In this document: positions 14,571-27,800 of the stretch, piece after piece | How the letters are laid out: each line of letters opens with the position of its first letter | Position numbering within the stretch: position 1 is the first letter of the stretch | Assembly: GCA_035041965.1 (NCBI GenBank) | Contig: JAPYMA010000553.1 | Location: forward strand, 62,001-126,000 | Direction: 5' to 3' | DNA length: 64,000 nt | Source: Anisakis pegreffii | Lineage: Eukaryota > Nematoda > Chromadorea > Rhabditida > Anisakidae | The notes under the pieces: generated by a model | Told to the model about the DNA's origin: nothing | The model's input: only the letters and a program-made list of their open reading frames with translations | Databases searched by the model: none | Position numbers and translations under genes: made by a program

Positions 14571-16312
14571 CCTAATTTGAAAAAAAAATTAACCCAGCTC
14601 TGTACTTTACAAAATTTCTACTCCCACTCAAACTCTGGTTCTGCTTTTCCAAACGTTCGGCTCCAGCTGCGACCCCATGTCTTTGAAATTTTGGCTTCGG
14701 CTCCAGCTCAGCATTTTTCGAGTTTAAGCTCTACGTGCAGTTTCGAAAACTTCGGCCCCAGCTCCGGCTGCATATTTTTTAAAACTTCAGTTCCGAAAAA
14801 AAATATTTTATTGGTCTCAGCTCCGGCTACTCAATACTGCTGTGATATTTTTTTTTTGGCTTCGTAGCTTGGGCATCACTGCTTATTACTGACAAAGAAA
14901 AGTCAGAAATTTATCCCTGCCTTTCGGGACGAGTTATACACCTTCTTATAGACCTCCTATAGCTGATCATGGATATGCAAAAAATTCCTGCGGACATGAG
15001 ATACGGAGAAAAACGACTTTCACTGCAGACAATCTTATATTCTCTCAGCTCCAATTCACCATCCTCCGCATGATATCTGCTAATCTCTGTGCTACGAATG
15101 CCACTAATTTCTTCTCACCGTCAGCCATCAAAGAGAAAAACTGCTCCCACAATGTGGATCCAAGCAGCTGCTCCTCCATGGTCGAACCTAGCGCACTGTC
15201 CATCAGGCCACTGCGCTACTGTTAACGAAATATTCAAAACGTTACTTCAATGCACTCAAAACTTTTATCATCCCGTATCTTACGTCCCCTTTGTATTCCG
15301 CAAAAATTTTTTTGTATATTCATGGTCAGTTAAAGCTGCTATAAACCGACCCGAAAGGCGGCGATAAGTTTGTGACGTTTCCTTGTGAGACGAATTCTTG
15401 ATGAACCTCAAAGTAGGATCAAATGCTACTAATCTTCCAGTTATCGCACATAAATAATATTTTCACCTTTCACTACCAATTTCTTCCTCGGATCCGACAA
15501 ATATAGATAGATACAACACGATCCCAACAGGTAAATGTAGTAATGATCTCATTTTCCTTTCTGCTACTTTTCCTGTCAGGGATGCATAGCCACGATGGAT
15601 TTTGTTTCAGTTTTAGTGCACATATTTGATTTGGCAACGCTTTTTTTATGCTGAATGCACCATTCTGTGACACAACCTCCATGTTCATTTTTTTGGGGCT
15701 TTCGAGCGATACCCAAAACTACTTCAAGCTTGTAACCTTGTCGCTTGTGATTATTCATTAATATTAATAGGAATACCACTGCCATTTCCGCTCTGTAATA
15801 ACACAACTTTGCAGAAATCTGACATGGGCAATACGAAACTGGTACTTTTTGATTTTATGATAACGCCGAAACGTTGAATGGCGTTTATTCCAGTAAACAA
15901 CACACGATTATTTTGACTTGTTTTCAAGTTTCTCTTGACGTGCATTGATGTAATTGAAAAAACATGCACCTGATCAACGAGGAAGGTTTCCCAGAATTCT
16001 TAAAAAATGTTTCAGAAATGGATTCAGCGAGTGTCTTAAGCAATGAAAAGCCAAAGCTCACAATGTAAAAATCATCGTCAGTTCTGTTTCGAATTTTTCA
16101 GATTGAAAATCCGCAAAGCAAAGTTTACTGCATCATGAGGATGTACCATTTTCTTATTCAGTACCGGAATGAAGACTGGCATGGTAGTTTTTTTCTCGAT
16201 CCAGGTTGCTTCGAGACTGGAGCGTAACAGAGCGAATTTTGGAGCCGGAAGTGGAGCCGAAAATTTAAAAAACGCATAGCCAGAGCTGGGTCGATTTTTT
16301 TTTCAAATTGGA
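14571..16312. repeat. inverted pair of 'GCTCCGGCTCC'-type repeat blocks flanking 1.4 kb
   Basis: The left block (about 14571-14870) begins CTAATTTGAAAAAAAAATTA followed by ACCCAGCTCTG, and continues with repeated GGCTCCAGCT / AGCTCCGGCT units between A- or T-runs. The right block (about 16230-16312) is its reverse complement at the ends: GGAGCCGGAAGTGGAGCC, then CAGAGCTGGGTCGA followed by a T-run and CAAATTGG. The outer edges match over about 30 bases with few changes. This could be a transposon with inverted ends, or two independent insertions of one simple repeat family in opposite directions. The enclosed 14.87-16.2 kb has no recognisable transposase. Confidence 0.5.
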
Positions 16313-16321
16313 CAAATGACA

Positions 16322-16740
16322 CTTATTTATTTATTTGTGGAGCAATTACAAATCGTTATGAGTTTAGGTCCTTTTAATATCACCAATATCACATTCTTTC
16401 TTCCCTGACATCTTTCTTTCCGTACAGCCAACATATTGGCACTGAGAAAGAATCCTTCGCCTTCATGGAATTTTAATTTCGATTATTAATTCGGCGATCA
16501 TAGAGAAATATATGAAAAATTGTAGCATCTTGAAAACAACATTGAACAATGATGCGTATTTAGCACCTTCTTCAGTTCTCTGATGACATCTACAACTTCC
16601 TGCTGCTTTGAGGATTTTGTTTCCGATTGAGAATTGATTGGTAATATGAATTTGCAGTTCTTTATTCAGTTTATCTTTCACATTTTTCATGACTCTGTTA
16701 TTCAGTTTGTTTCGTTCCACTCGGAGCAATCCATGTTTTC
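16322..16740 (-). repeat. dispersed repeat family, copy A (diverged)
   Basis: The stretch from TTATTTATTTGTGGAGCAAT through GAGTTTAGGTCC, ATCACCAATATCACATTC and CGATTATTAATTCGGCGATC aligns by eye with copies near 23.43 and 53.15 kb. Read on the minus strand it ends in a (TAAA)n-like tail, which suggests a retroposed element with its 3' end on the left. It is the most diverged of the three clear copies. The minus-strand open frame across it (16463-16729) is probably a relic of the element and not a host gene. Confidence 0.6.
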
Positions 16741-16923
16741 AACGCTCATCTGTCATTTTTATAACATGTTGCTGTGTGTCAACAACCACTGTAATAATAT
16801 TGTTATTGTTATTTTTATCATTGCTCTTTGTTACCAGCATTCGGTTGTCATTTCATTCTTTACCTTCACCTTCTCTGACTTAATCGATACTGTTTACTTG
16901 ACAGCAATGTCGTTATCGTAAAG

Positions 16924-17036
16924 ATTTGCTCTCGGATAGCCTCGAATAGGCCTGTGAATAAATGTGCTCTCCACCTTTCGTTGCGGTGGAGAGCACATTT
17001 ATTCACAGGCCTGCTCGAGGCTGTCTGAGAGCAAAT
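16924..17036. repeat. near-perfect 113-base foldback (hairpin) element
   Basis: Two 52-base arms (16924-16975 and 16985-17036) are reverse complements with only a few mismatches, separated by a 9-base loop (TTTCGTTGC). Shared segments include GGCCTGTGAATAAATGTGCTCTCCACC on one side and its complement on the other. The arms are GC-richer than their surroundings. It is either a tiny foldback transposon or a structured RNA precursor; no flanking duplication is obvious. Confidence 0.85.
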
Positions 17037-17040
17037 AAAT

Positions 17041-20000
17041 GTCTCCACCTTTTATATTTCACTTAGAACCAATTCGACCCGATACAACCCACTGAACACT
17101 TTTTCGAAACGCAATGAGGCTATCCAAAACGCAGTATTACCAGCATAGAAAACCATCACAGTGGTCTACAAGCACCACGCTCAGAGCTGATGTCTCCTCA
17201 GGTTTAACTTTGGCCTTTGGTCGTCGTTTGTTTATGCTCAGACTCTCCTTAGCTTAACATTTCTGAAATGTCATTTTGTGCTTCCATTAAGACTTCCTGG
17301 AACTTATCTCAAATTTACGGTTGAATATTGGCGCTTTTGAGTGGGCGTAGCATTCATATTCACCTCTCATTCTTACATATACATATTTTCTGCATAAACG
17401 CAATCATACATGACCTAAACACAACAAATCTTTAAATATGCTCGAATATAACGAGAATGCTCGTTCGACATCATCTGTTCTACCGAGGGCTGTCCTCTTG
17501 TGACACTCCAAAACGAGATATCAGGCAATCAGTGTGATTGGATGTGTTTTATTGATATATTTTACCTAACCACTCATCACATGTTCATTACAGCTCTATA
17601 CTTCGACATCAGTTTAGCGCTCTCTTCGATAGACGTTCTCTGAAATGAACAATGCGATCGATTGATTCATTTGAAGAGTGAATTGAACGCCTTTTAAAAA
17701 GTGTATTGAACAGCAGAAAGTGAAAACGTGTTGTATTTGGTGCGGAATAGTGTCGCATTATATTAGATAAGGCTATTATCACTAGCAATATTTGTTAATG
17801 TGGTATGATGACTTGCAGCACGGTGATTAAAATATAGATGGAGGGTGCTTGATGGCTCATTTGTACGTATAGAGAAGATGGATATGATGTCTTGTCATCA
17901 TATTATTAAAAAGATTTTTTTTGTTCTCAACAGTAAGCAAGGGAGCTGATGGGAAAGAAAGCGCTGTTCACTCGTTCTAAAATCGAGTGTACATATCGCA
18001 TTTCCCCATTAGAGTGCTGCACCCAACTAGTGCTAGCTCGCGACAGCCGTTTGTTGGAGTGGTTGTATAGAGGTGAAAATTTTATGAATGAATAAATTGG
18101 CTGCATGTTCAACAGCTGAGAGAATGAAAGAAACAGCGTAAAGGAAACAAGGTAAATCGAAGTGTACGTTTAGAAGGTATAAAGTATGGAAGGTAGGGGA
18201 AGTGAGATAGAGAGAAAGAACAGAAGTGACTGGAGAAGAAGAAAGAGAGAGCGTCTGTAATAAAATACTGGCTGGGGAGAGCAGATAAAAGAATAATCAA
18301 TGAATAGAGTGTACATAAATTTTATTGAAAATGGATGAAACACATACTAGTTGTTATTGTCGAGATATATCTAACATTTACCCTTATCACATCATTTTCC
18401 ATCTCTCTTTATATAGCACCGCCCCATGCAGTGTTCGGCAGCTAAGCAACTATCGATGAAGCCAAAAGCGTGTGTGCGTTTTTCGTTCAGAAGTTGTTGC
18501 TTGTTTGAGTCGCTCGAATCGAGTTACTTTGAAAATCTATGTGTGTCTATCAAGGCAAACAATTCCCCCTCCCCACCTTATACAATAATCAACTTGAATT
18601 CCTCTCGAATTCGAATTCACTATCAAACAAACAAATAATGTTTATTCGCTTAACACTCACTTATCTCTTCACTTCTATATAACCATCTCTTCCTACACGT
18701 CTGTATTTCGCATATGTAGTATCCTTTGACTGCTTCTTCATCGATACGTGTATAAGCAAAAATGCTTCGCCTCTATTCAGCGGCTGCCAGTTTGTTTGAA
18801 AATGTCTAAAAACATATACATGTGTCTGTCTATTTTGTGTATATGCGCGCACACTATCTCACATCAAATAGACAGATAGAGAGTCAATAAAGCCCGCACC
18901 ATCCAACCAACCCCGATCAAGCAACCAGCCTTACATTCGAATATGACACAGAACGAGAGAGAGATACTATACGTGCATACGAATATATATATGAAGAGGA
19001 CATAAAGATATTCAGAAGACGAATGTAGACGTATAGACAATTACACATACATATATACACAAACACACACATACACCACCCAACTGCATTATCGATGAGG
19101 ATAGCAACAGGCATATTACAACACGACGAAAGAAGAATGAGCCGAGCCGAGCACAGCAATGTGTTCATAGCTGTTGATGCTACTCGTTTCTTGTTTATGC
19201 ATTCGGCTGGCAGGCAGGCGGGCACTCTTCAACTGTTTTTTATTTCATTTTTGTGTGATTGTTATTGTTTTTATTCTTTTCACTTTTGCTATCATTCGGC
19301 CAAGAGCTGCCTAAAGCATATCATGCTAGCAATTAACATTTTGTCGATTACAATTTTCAATCCAAATTGCCATATTCTATTGTGTGACGAAGGTTTATTT
19401 ATTTCCTTTTTACATTTTTACATAAAGATAATCATACTTGTTTTTCAAAAATGTGATGTTCAGTTAAAAATGAAAAATAGACAGCTGAAGTGTTTATAAG
19501 CTGAACGGAGAATGAGTTAAGCGAATGAACAATGATTTGATGTAAAATAATTTGATGAATGCTGCTTTATGTGTTTGTAATGTAAGAATCGCGAATCAGT
19601 GCGCAAGTCACATTAATATACGACGACATTCGTGTATGAAATGATGTGTTCGGTATCATTTGGTGTACGTTGTTTTTGGTTGGGATTCGTGGAAATAAGA
19701 GTGAAGTGAGCACATCTTTAGAGTGATGCACTCAGAATTGCAGACGGAGTTGAACGACTTTGTTGTAACGCTGCAACTATCCATTAACGCTTGTTGGTAA
19801 CGCATGCAAAATGCTGGGTGGGATGGTTGGCTGGAGTTGACATCATGAACATGATAGTATTCGATTCAGAGTTTCATGAAATAATTTCAGTCCAATAAGT
19901 CACTTTCAATGCGTCTTCGGAAGTGCTTTTCGAATGACGTCAACGTTTTTGAAAGACTCAATGTGATCCTAGTTTGTTGCATATTATTTTAAAGTACATT

Positions 20001-20753
20001 CAGCTTATGTTTTCATTTGGACAAACATCATGTACTTGTTTTTCATTTTCAGGAAGAACTGAAATTGTTTGCGAGAGTGGTTTTTAGTTAACCCGTAAAC
20101 GCCGATGTATATACGTGATGTTTATTTGTTTGTTTGTTGTTGAATGGCGTAATTGAAACGTGTGTTTGTTTATTGCTGTTGATGCGCATCAACAAGTCAG
20201 TGCTGAGAGCTGTCGTGATTCCTTTTATGCGTACATGTGGCTTGCATATTTCTATAATGTATTTCACACGCGTCTCCCTTCCAGCTATCTACTGCTCTTA
20301 TGATCACTTATATCGGTTTTTTTCTTGGCTGTATGTAAGGAACTTACGAAGACTTTCGTCACCATCCGCATACCGGATGCTCCATACGCGCATACCTTAT
20401 TATAATTATCACTTAAGTATGGACTTTCAATTCACGCATCAAGGGGTTAGTGATTGCGTGATCTGAGGCACATAATGTCATACCGTGCATACATCATTCA
20501 TATGAATTGTAACTTATGTTTTACGATACTGAAATGAATTGCTTTTTTATGCCTTAATTCATTGCTCAGTTCCCTCGTTCTTAAAGTTCTATATACATCA
20601 ACAGATATTGGAATCAGCACGGTTATAGCTTTCTCTTTGCTTAATGCAATTTAATTGGGGAGTATAGTTTAGTTGGAATGTGAGAGTGTTGTATTGGAAT
20701 TGCTTTTGTGGTGATAACTTGTGGTGCGTATTAAATTGGTTGATATGATATAA
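17041..20753. other. intergenic, low-complexity-rich DNA
   Basis: No gene can be supported. The stretch holds purine-rich runs (about 18.12-18.29 kb) and short CA/TA-rich runs (about 18.98-19.08 kb). Open frames at 19095-19499 and 20134-20466 are rich in Phe, Ser, Cys and Tyr as expected from T-rich DNA, and they lack splice or homology support. Confidence 0.4.
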
Positions 20754-21380
20754 TCATATTGAATATATTGCCGTTTTATGTTTGATTTGATTTGGTTCAG
20801 TTGAATGCTTACGCGAAGCGTGATGAGCGATCTGTAGTAGTTGATGTGTATGTGGCAGAGAACTTATCATAAACGTTCGTGTACTCGGCTGCTGTAGACT
20901 TTCTAATTCTAGCGACACTTCCGATGGACTGCTCTCTTCTCCAATCTCTTTCGATTGAATCGCTCGGTCGTTCTTTTTACTCACCAACTTCTTATTGTCT
21001 TTATCAACAGTAATTCTTTTTCTAGTAAGTTGTAGCATTAGTCTCTCTACGAATACAATTCTTTGTTCGATTTTGTTCTTAACCCGAGTTGGTAGTAGAG
21101 CATCAGTATTACTGAGTCGAATTTGATTTAATTTTTTCGTCGTTATCAAAAAACGATCTAAGGAATTGATTGCTTTAGTATAAACGACCAATTCGTGGCA
21201 GTAAACTTCTTGCACAATGGATTGGTTTCCTAATATTTCGCTAAGAAGTAATAGGTTGTCTGAGGAAGGGCAAGTCCATATGAATCGTAAGATTTTTACC
21301 AAGCTACTGCCTGTTAAAAAGCAATCAGAAATTTGTTGTGAATATTTTGTTGAACATGAGAAAGCTTTACGGAACTTCAT
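20754..21380 (-). CDS. orphan 208-residue open frame, function unknown
   Basis: An uninterrupted frame starts at an ATG (complement of 21378-21380) that is preceded by an in-frame TAA, so this is a complete frame and not a clipped shadow. It is one of the two longest single frames in the window, and the only one outside the 51-kb block. The first half is mixed hydrophobic and polar (for example GSSLVKILRFIWTC, LLLLSEILGN). The middle is helical and basic (KNKIEQRIVFVERLMLQLTR). The last third is Lys/Ser/Glu-rich and looks disordered. No signal peptide or membrane helix is evident and I recognise no family. It may be a single-exon gene, a terminal exon of a larger minus-strand gene, or a relic of a mobile element. 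Nothing in the neighbourhood suggests a role. Confidence 0.45.
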   Translation of the reverse strand: MKFRKAFSCSTKYSQQISDCFLTGSSLVKILRFIWTCPSSDNLLLLSEILGNQSIVQEVYCHELVVYTKAINSLDRFLITTKKLNQIRLSNTDALLPTRVKNKIEQRIVFVERLMLQLTRKRITVDKDNKKLVSKKNDRAIQSKEIGEESSPSEVSLELESLQQPSTRTFMISSLPHTHQLLQIAHHASRKHSTEPNQIKHKTAIYSI

Positions 21381-23430
21381 CGCAAGTATTAATTAAACCG
21401 AGGCATTCCTTAGTTGTAACTTACAACTTACAACTTGTAAGTAATTCGAATTTGTCGTAAACCAAGTTTCAGCATTATGCGCAAGCGACAATTTCAACTA
21501 AGATTGCTGTTTAGGCGTTTTTGCGAATGAACGCGTCGTTTCTGCATCAATTTCGTTTAATCAACTTTTTTATATTTCATTATGAAAATGAACAGATTCT
21601 CTTTTATTCTGCCGTTGTCATGTTTACCATCTCCCATTAAACACATTCATAGCAGAAGACGCAAATACACCATGATTGTGATGATAATGAAACGATGATA
21701 ATAATAATTTTTCATTAGGTAAATTTGCATGTATCTCTAATGGTTGTTGCCTCACAGTTGATGAAACGAAAGAGGTGTGTCTAGCTAGGTGAATACTGTC
21801 TATCCGCTTCATCATATTCTCGTAGTCACAATCAAAGAAGAATACCATTTGGGACATTTTGAGATGTCTCAAGGACGGGGCATATGCAGCGTGTCAATGC
21901 CTTTCACAAATCACCCGAACGTAAGTTGACCTCATCTGCTTGGGTCAGACTCGGCTTTGACTTGAACTATTGCTTGAATTTAAGCTGCGGCTCGTACCAG
22001 GTTTTAAGCGGAGACGCAGACTGAGGTTAGGCTGAATTAGCCGTGGTAATTTTTATAGTTCACCGCGGTGCTGATGTTCTGTCTTGCACTCCTCGTTTAT
22101 GTGCGTTGTGTGTGCGCATTTTGGGCGCATTTCGAACGACTATTTTATAAATCTTTCGAAAGACGGCTAGTGTACTGTCATTATTGCGTTACGCAATAAA
22201 TATAGACCACCCAAAACGCAGTCTATTGATTATTCAATTGGGTTGCAATTAGAAGTATTTTTTCGTATGGTAAATAAATGTGTGGATAAACGCTGTTGCA
22301 GCAAACCGGTTAAAGTTTAATAAGATTCGCTTAATGATGAAGTAACAATGCTTGTTTATTTGATTATTGCGTATAAATCAATAATATACTCTCAAACTAA
22401 GCACGGATAGAGCATCAGTAGTAGAGTGACAAATGTTCAACTCTTTCTTACACATTCATCTGAAAGATTGAGCTCTTACTTTCTCAGCTTATTATATGCT
22501 TCATTCTTAACCCTTTCAGCATTCTTTTCAGTCATTAGTCATCATCTCTCCGATTAGAATTGCTGACGTTTTTCTTTCAAGCTCATTTCTTGCCGTATAA
22601 CACGTCTTTGATTCAGTTTCCAATTTTTACTTGCCATGTTCAACTTGTATTGAATTAATCCCTACTCTGTTATTATTATTACTTCATATTTATTGATCAA
22701 ACGGTATCACTGCTGTGTACGAAACGAATATCTTTAAAGGTAATTGTAATGCTATAGAAGAATTCTGAAGTGAACAAGTTGTTTTACTCTATTCAGCTGG
22801 TACATGTATAATAGGGCGGGATAGACAGACGAACTATGCGGTAGATTAAAGTAAGTGTGTTGCACTTTTAACTTGAATTGTAGCTGCTGGTAGTAAGCGG
22901 TTACCAAGGTTACTAAGAACGACGCGTAAGTATTTGTTCGAGCTTTGTACTCGTTTCTTGTCTAGTCACCGACGCATGATGACGATACTTGCTCGTTCGC
23001 ATTCATGCTCTGTATTTCCCTTCTTACGAATCATTACTGTTATCGATTACCACACTTCTTGATCAAACGATTAGAAGATAAGACGAGACAAGACGGAGAG
23101 TGCTCAACTGCCGTCTCAAATGACCAAGACGAATAAGTGACGAACTAACGATACTTTTCTCAGAATGCTACTGTTTGGGAAAGTCCGAGATAGCATTTCG
23201 AAATACAGTATTTTAAGAAGAGTACTGTTATTTCTGAGATAACCGATGTAAGATGGAAGGTCTGTCTCAATTGAATGAGTTGGTGAGAGTGATCTCTGGA
23301 AGCCATTATCTTCTCGCCTCGTCTCCATATTTATCATCTCATTTCATTCCGTTGGTTCCCGTGTTGAAAACGGGAAATTCATTTCGATATGGAATCCCTC
23401 ATGATTGAATATGTAATTACGACACGAAAG
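21381..23430. other. intergenic, no gene seen
   Basis: AT-rich sequence with no recognisable coding segment. Frames at 21624-21872 and 23116-23337 (minus) are short and without support. A composition shift and repeats of AAGC/GGCT type around 21.93-22.08 kb look like an old repeat fragment. Confidence 0.35.
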
Positions 23431-23960
23431 AGTACTTATTTATTTAATCGGCAATTGCAACTCATTACGAGTTTATCTTTATCTCTTATCACCAATATCA
23501 TATTCCTCTTTCCTTGATACCTTTCTATCCACATAGCGAATGATAATGGCATTGGGAATCATCTGTCTTCATGAAATTATAAGTTCGATTATTAATTTGA
23601 TGAGCATGGAGGTATAAGACTACTCTCTCAAGTTGCCCAATAATATTCAGGGAGAGGAGCTCAAAATGAGTCCGAAAGTGCAGTCCGTCTGGACTGCTGG
23701 TAATACGCCCGTGATCGTTCAGAGTAGCTGTTCGAAACAAGTGACAATACTAAGCCAGTGATCGATCATACGATACCAGTAATAAACAACGATTTCAATC
23801 AATGTAAACGAATAGATCCATACCTATCGGCATATTAAACATTCCACAACTGGGCAGTAAGGAATATTCTTTGCCATGAATACTTGACAACAATGAACAT
23901 TTTGTCCATCGCTCTGGGCGATGGACAAATCAACCGTTGAGTGTCCGCTTAAGGAGTAAC
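23431..23960 (-). repeat. dispersed repeat family, copy B (longest copy)
   Basis: It shares TTATTTATTTAATCGGCAAT, CTCTTATCACCAATATCATA and TAATTTGATGAGCATGGAGG with copy C near 53.2 kb. Further along it shares GTAAACGAATAGATCCATAC and GGCATATTAAACATTCCA. About 160 bases (roughly 23640-23800) that are present here are missing from copy C. A perfect 12-bp hairpin (TTTGTCCATCGC / GCGATGGACAAA, 23901-23929) lies near its right end. Minus-strand orientation is inferred from the (TAAA)n-like tail at the left. The right boundary is approximate. Confidence 0.6.
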
Positions 23961-24373
23961 AATCATAAGTCACACTTGCATTATGAAGGGCAGTCGTACG
24001 ATGGAATAATGTTGTTGTCAGATTTATTTAGTGCATGCACATATACCCAAGTGAATCAAAAATTATCCACACTCTTTTCATGGCATACCTTCAGGCTTGA
24101 CACTCCGCTCTACAATGGCATACGATTTGGGAGAAGGCTGTTCAGTTTTAGTGACATTTATCGTTTTTCGGTTAAGTATTCTCGGAATTGCGTGAAAAGT
24201 CATTACTGGAACAGTTTCTTTATCTGATTATTTTTTTCGCTTGCTTTGTTTCGGTTTTAATAGTGCAGCGAATGTATGAGATAGTAAGAATACTCAGTCA
24301 GCTATGCACTTGGACAATAATGAAAATAGATGTTTTGATATTATTGAGTTGCTGAATTTCCGTGAGTGAATCT

Positions 24374-24827
24374 TTAATGACACCAGACAATACAGCAAAA
24401 AAAGAAAATGCCTCTAAGTATTCGACACATCTTGTTGCGCAAAATTTTAACAGCTTTCTCACTTTTGGTTTGGCTTCTGTTTTTCAGTGTTAGTTCTCGA
24501 AACATTCTCATTTCGGTAAGTATCTGAAAAAATTCACGATTGACGATAATGCTCCCGAGCAGTTTTATTTTTGGAACTGCATGCATTGTAGAGAGCTAGT
24601 TTCAACGAATCACTCTCATAATGCACATAAATCACTTGCGGATATACTTGTACTTCTCTTACTTTTGCTGCACAGAAATCGAATTTTCCATCCATTATTA
24701 GCTTGTGCCACAAGTTGTTCACATGGTCGACATCCAAAAAAGATTTAATGAGTGTTTGAGTCAAATATCTATCACAGTTATCAACGAGAGGCAAGAACTT
24801 GAAGAGGTCTTCTTGTATAATAAGCAA
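24374..24827 (-). other. possible minus-strand coding remnant
   Basis: Two overlapping minus-strand frames, 24534-24827 and 24374-24586, have less biased composition than nearby chance frames, for example NLWHKLIMDGKFDFCAAKV followed by REVQVYPQVIYVHYESDSLK. Joining them would need a frameshift or an unseen small intron. I recognise no domain with confidence. It could be a decayed gene or an exon; treat it as weak. Confidence 0.2.
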
Positions 24828-27800
24828 GCTATCGATTTGTGATGAATACCGTTTGTTTGTTGAGAACCGTACAGTTCCTCAGAAATTGAACGCTTCATTA
24901 ATTCGTTTCATAATCCCAACGGAACATAATCTGTAAGACACACGGACCATTGGTAGATGAAGTCATATGAAGTGATGATAGCGATAGATTTAGTGAGCTT
25001 TGAAAGGAAATGAATGTTAGAGGAAATATTACAGTGTCAGTCGAGTAGTGCCAGAAGCATGTAAAGGTATGACCCGAAAAAGAGAGATCATGAAGAATGG
25101 TAACTGGGCATGAAGTGAAGCGAATTCAAATTCCTTTCTTTTCACTCGCTCAGTCTACCTTCTCAAAATTTTGAGTAGGCATAAGATGATTACATGGTTA
25201 TCTAATCCCTCCTCTGCGTACGCCATTGTTGCCCTATACGCTTATTGATTATAATTGGTACTCTTAAACCTACTCAAGAAAAGTTTGATTGGGTTATTTT
25301 TCATGTTGACGCTACGGTGCAAGTATGGCCGATGCACTGGCAAATTGCACGGATGAATAGGACAAGAGGAGTTCACCTTTCAGCTTGTCTCGTTACCTCA
25401 TACAATTGGGCATTTATAAATCTTATTTGCCCACACAAATCTGAACTCGATCAGCCAATTATTTTTGCTGTTGGTCGTTTGGCTGGCATGATGCCGCGAG
25501 ACGAAACAAAGAGTGCTGATCCATCCGAACCCAGGTTGATCATTCACTTGTGATCTTCTCGACTCGACTCGAGTGCAGCCGTTTGCAACACACTGTAACC
25601 CGTGACCCATATTCTAAACGCTCAATTCAGACCACTGATTTTGCGTCACTTCGTCGTGAAAACTGTTATTATGCTTAGACTGTAGTAGCATCATAAAAAT
25701 TGTCCGATCAAGTTAAAATTTTCTGTGAAAAATTGCAAGGACATGAACTGCAATCGTAAGAGTGCGTAAGGCAGACTGAATGTATGTCATATTGAAATTA
25801 TGAATAGTTTTCGACTTACTTGCGTATCATCCAGAAGAGATGTGAGTGTGTTGGTAAGTACGTAAATGATCAGAAAAAGAAGTTGCTTTCGATGCGTCTT
25901 TCGAAATGTGCATCTTCCAATTATATATTTTACCAAAAACAGTTCAAATAATGATCATATTCTACGATAGCAGTAGTCAGTTGCGTTTTAATCTAAACTT
26001 CCCATATAAAAACGCACCTTTGGAAGCGGTCCGACACAGTTCAGCTACAACAATTTTGGAAGCGTTACTACTTATCACCGTCATACTTGTTGCACATTTA
26101 TTGCACTTTTATATCAAAACATGATGATTATCATTCATTTCATTTCATACCATTGTAATGCTTGAACAAAGAAATGAATTCCATTTATTTTCAGTCTTCA
26201 AGTTGTTCATTTTCTTAATTTTTATGTACCTAATCTAATCGGTTTTCATGTTTTTGGTCTAGTGGGTATTCGTTTTGATTTCACTGTTAGGGTAGAAAGA
26301 GTAGCAGTAGCCGAAGAAAGTAGTATCTAAAGTCAGCTGTGCTCGTATTCTTCTAGACTCATGTGCCGTTCACATCAAGTAAGGCCAGGTACTGTGTTTG
26401 TCGATTTGTTGATTGTGTTTTGTTTCATTCTGTAGTTCCACATTAATCAATAGATCCATTTGTCACGAGCTTATGCTCATCACTGTCACTCTATTCGTCT
26501 TCCCATAATATCCTTCTTTCCTTACAGCTTACGATACCAGCATAGGAAATCGTCCAACTTTACGAAAGTTTTGTTTTGCTTATTGATTTAGCGTTTAGAT
26601 GTGTAATTTTCTAGAAAATGCATTTTCAATAAGTCAACATGAAATTAGTTCGTATTTGAATTTTGTTGTTGAAGAAGTTGACAACAAACACTATCAGATT
26701 GCTTTTTCAACTAAACGTAGCATGCGTTATTTTTATCGAAAAATTTCTTTTATCAAATGTGTGCATTCATTTTTGTGGTAGTAAATGATGTGTGTTTATT
26801 TGTTTATTCATAACTGTTTGTTGTGTACAAAGAAGATTCAGTTTTATCATAATAGCTTCGTTTCATTCAGCGATCGCGTTCAGTCGAATCGATGGTTGAG
26901 ATTACATACTGTAAATTAAGCAGCTAGATACAACAGCTCACATCACATTTTAGTTGAAGTTAGTGTTGCCAGTTTACCACTTAAAGTATACTTTACTTGA
27001 GGTTTACTTTTAGTTCAGCTCGGTAAAGGTAAAGTAAGTTGAAGATGTGGATAAGATGAGCTCTAAAAAATGGAAGTAAGGAACTGTAACATAGAGTATG
27101 TTTTAATAAAGATTATCAGTGATTTTTTGATATCGGTAGCTACGGTTGATTCTGTGGAAAAAAAATCCTTGAAAGTCAGTTACTCTGTCTCCAGCATTCC
27201 TGTTTGAAGAATTTTGAATGCAATAGTCGGGAAGCTTCGAGGTGCTAAAACCTAAAGTATACGTTAGTAAATCGAAATCATGACAAAGTGGCAATGAAGT
27301 AAAACTTTGGAGATTTTCCGTAAATTAAAAATGCTGGTCATAGTCAATCTCATTGTATGAGACCCATTAAAGCGTCATTCTTATCGATAAGTGTGGTTAA
27401 GTGATAACGAATTTTGAGTGATAACTTGAAAGGAAGACTCGTTTTGTATTGTTTATCTGTTACTGTTATAAAACGATTGATTGATTTCACTGTATTGCGT
27501 TCACACGTTGATAATTTTATCGAACTGTAACTTCTTTCTTAAAACATACGTTTGTAAGCTGTTGGTTATGTACTTCCTTTGTTTGCAAATAAATGTTCAT
27601 GATAAACCTCTTCACCACTGGAAATGACTTTAAATTGGTGATATAGGAGAACGATCATATCATGTAGTTTGCTCAGGTAGGAATTTTTGGCATGATTGTC
27701 TGTATGGTTGGTATAAGGAAATGGGATTAGGGGTGTGTGCTACAACAAAAGTAATTTGTTTGTTTAGCAATAGTTTCTGGTTCTTCGACGGTTGCGACAT

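Noticed and set aside
25245..25553. 102-codon plus-strand frame
   Set aside because: Moderate length but no recognisable family, no splice support and a competing minus-strand frame over the same bases.
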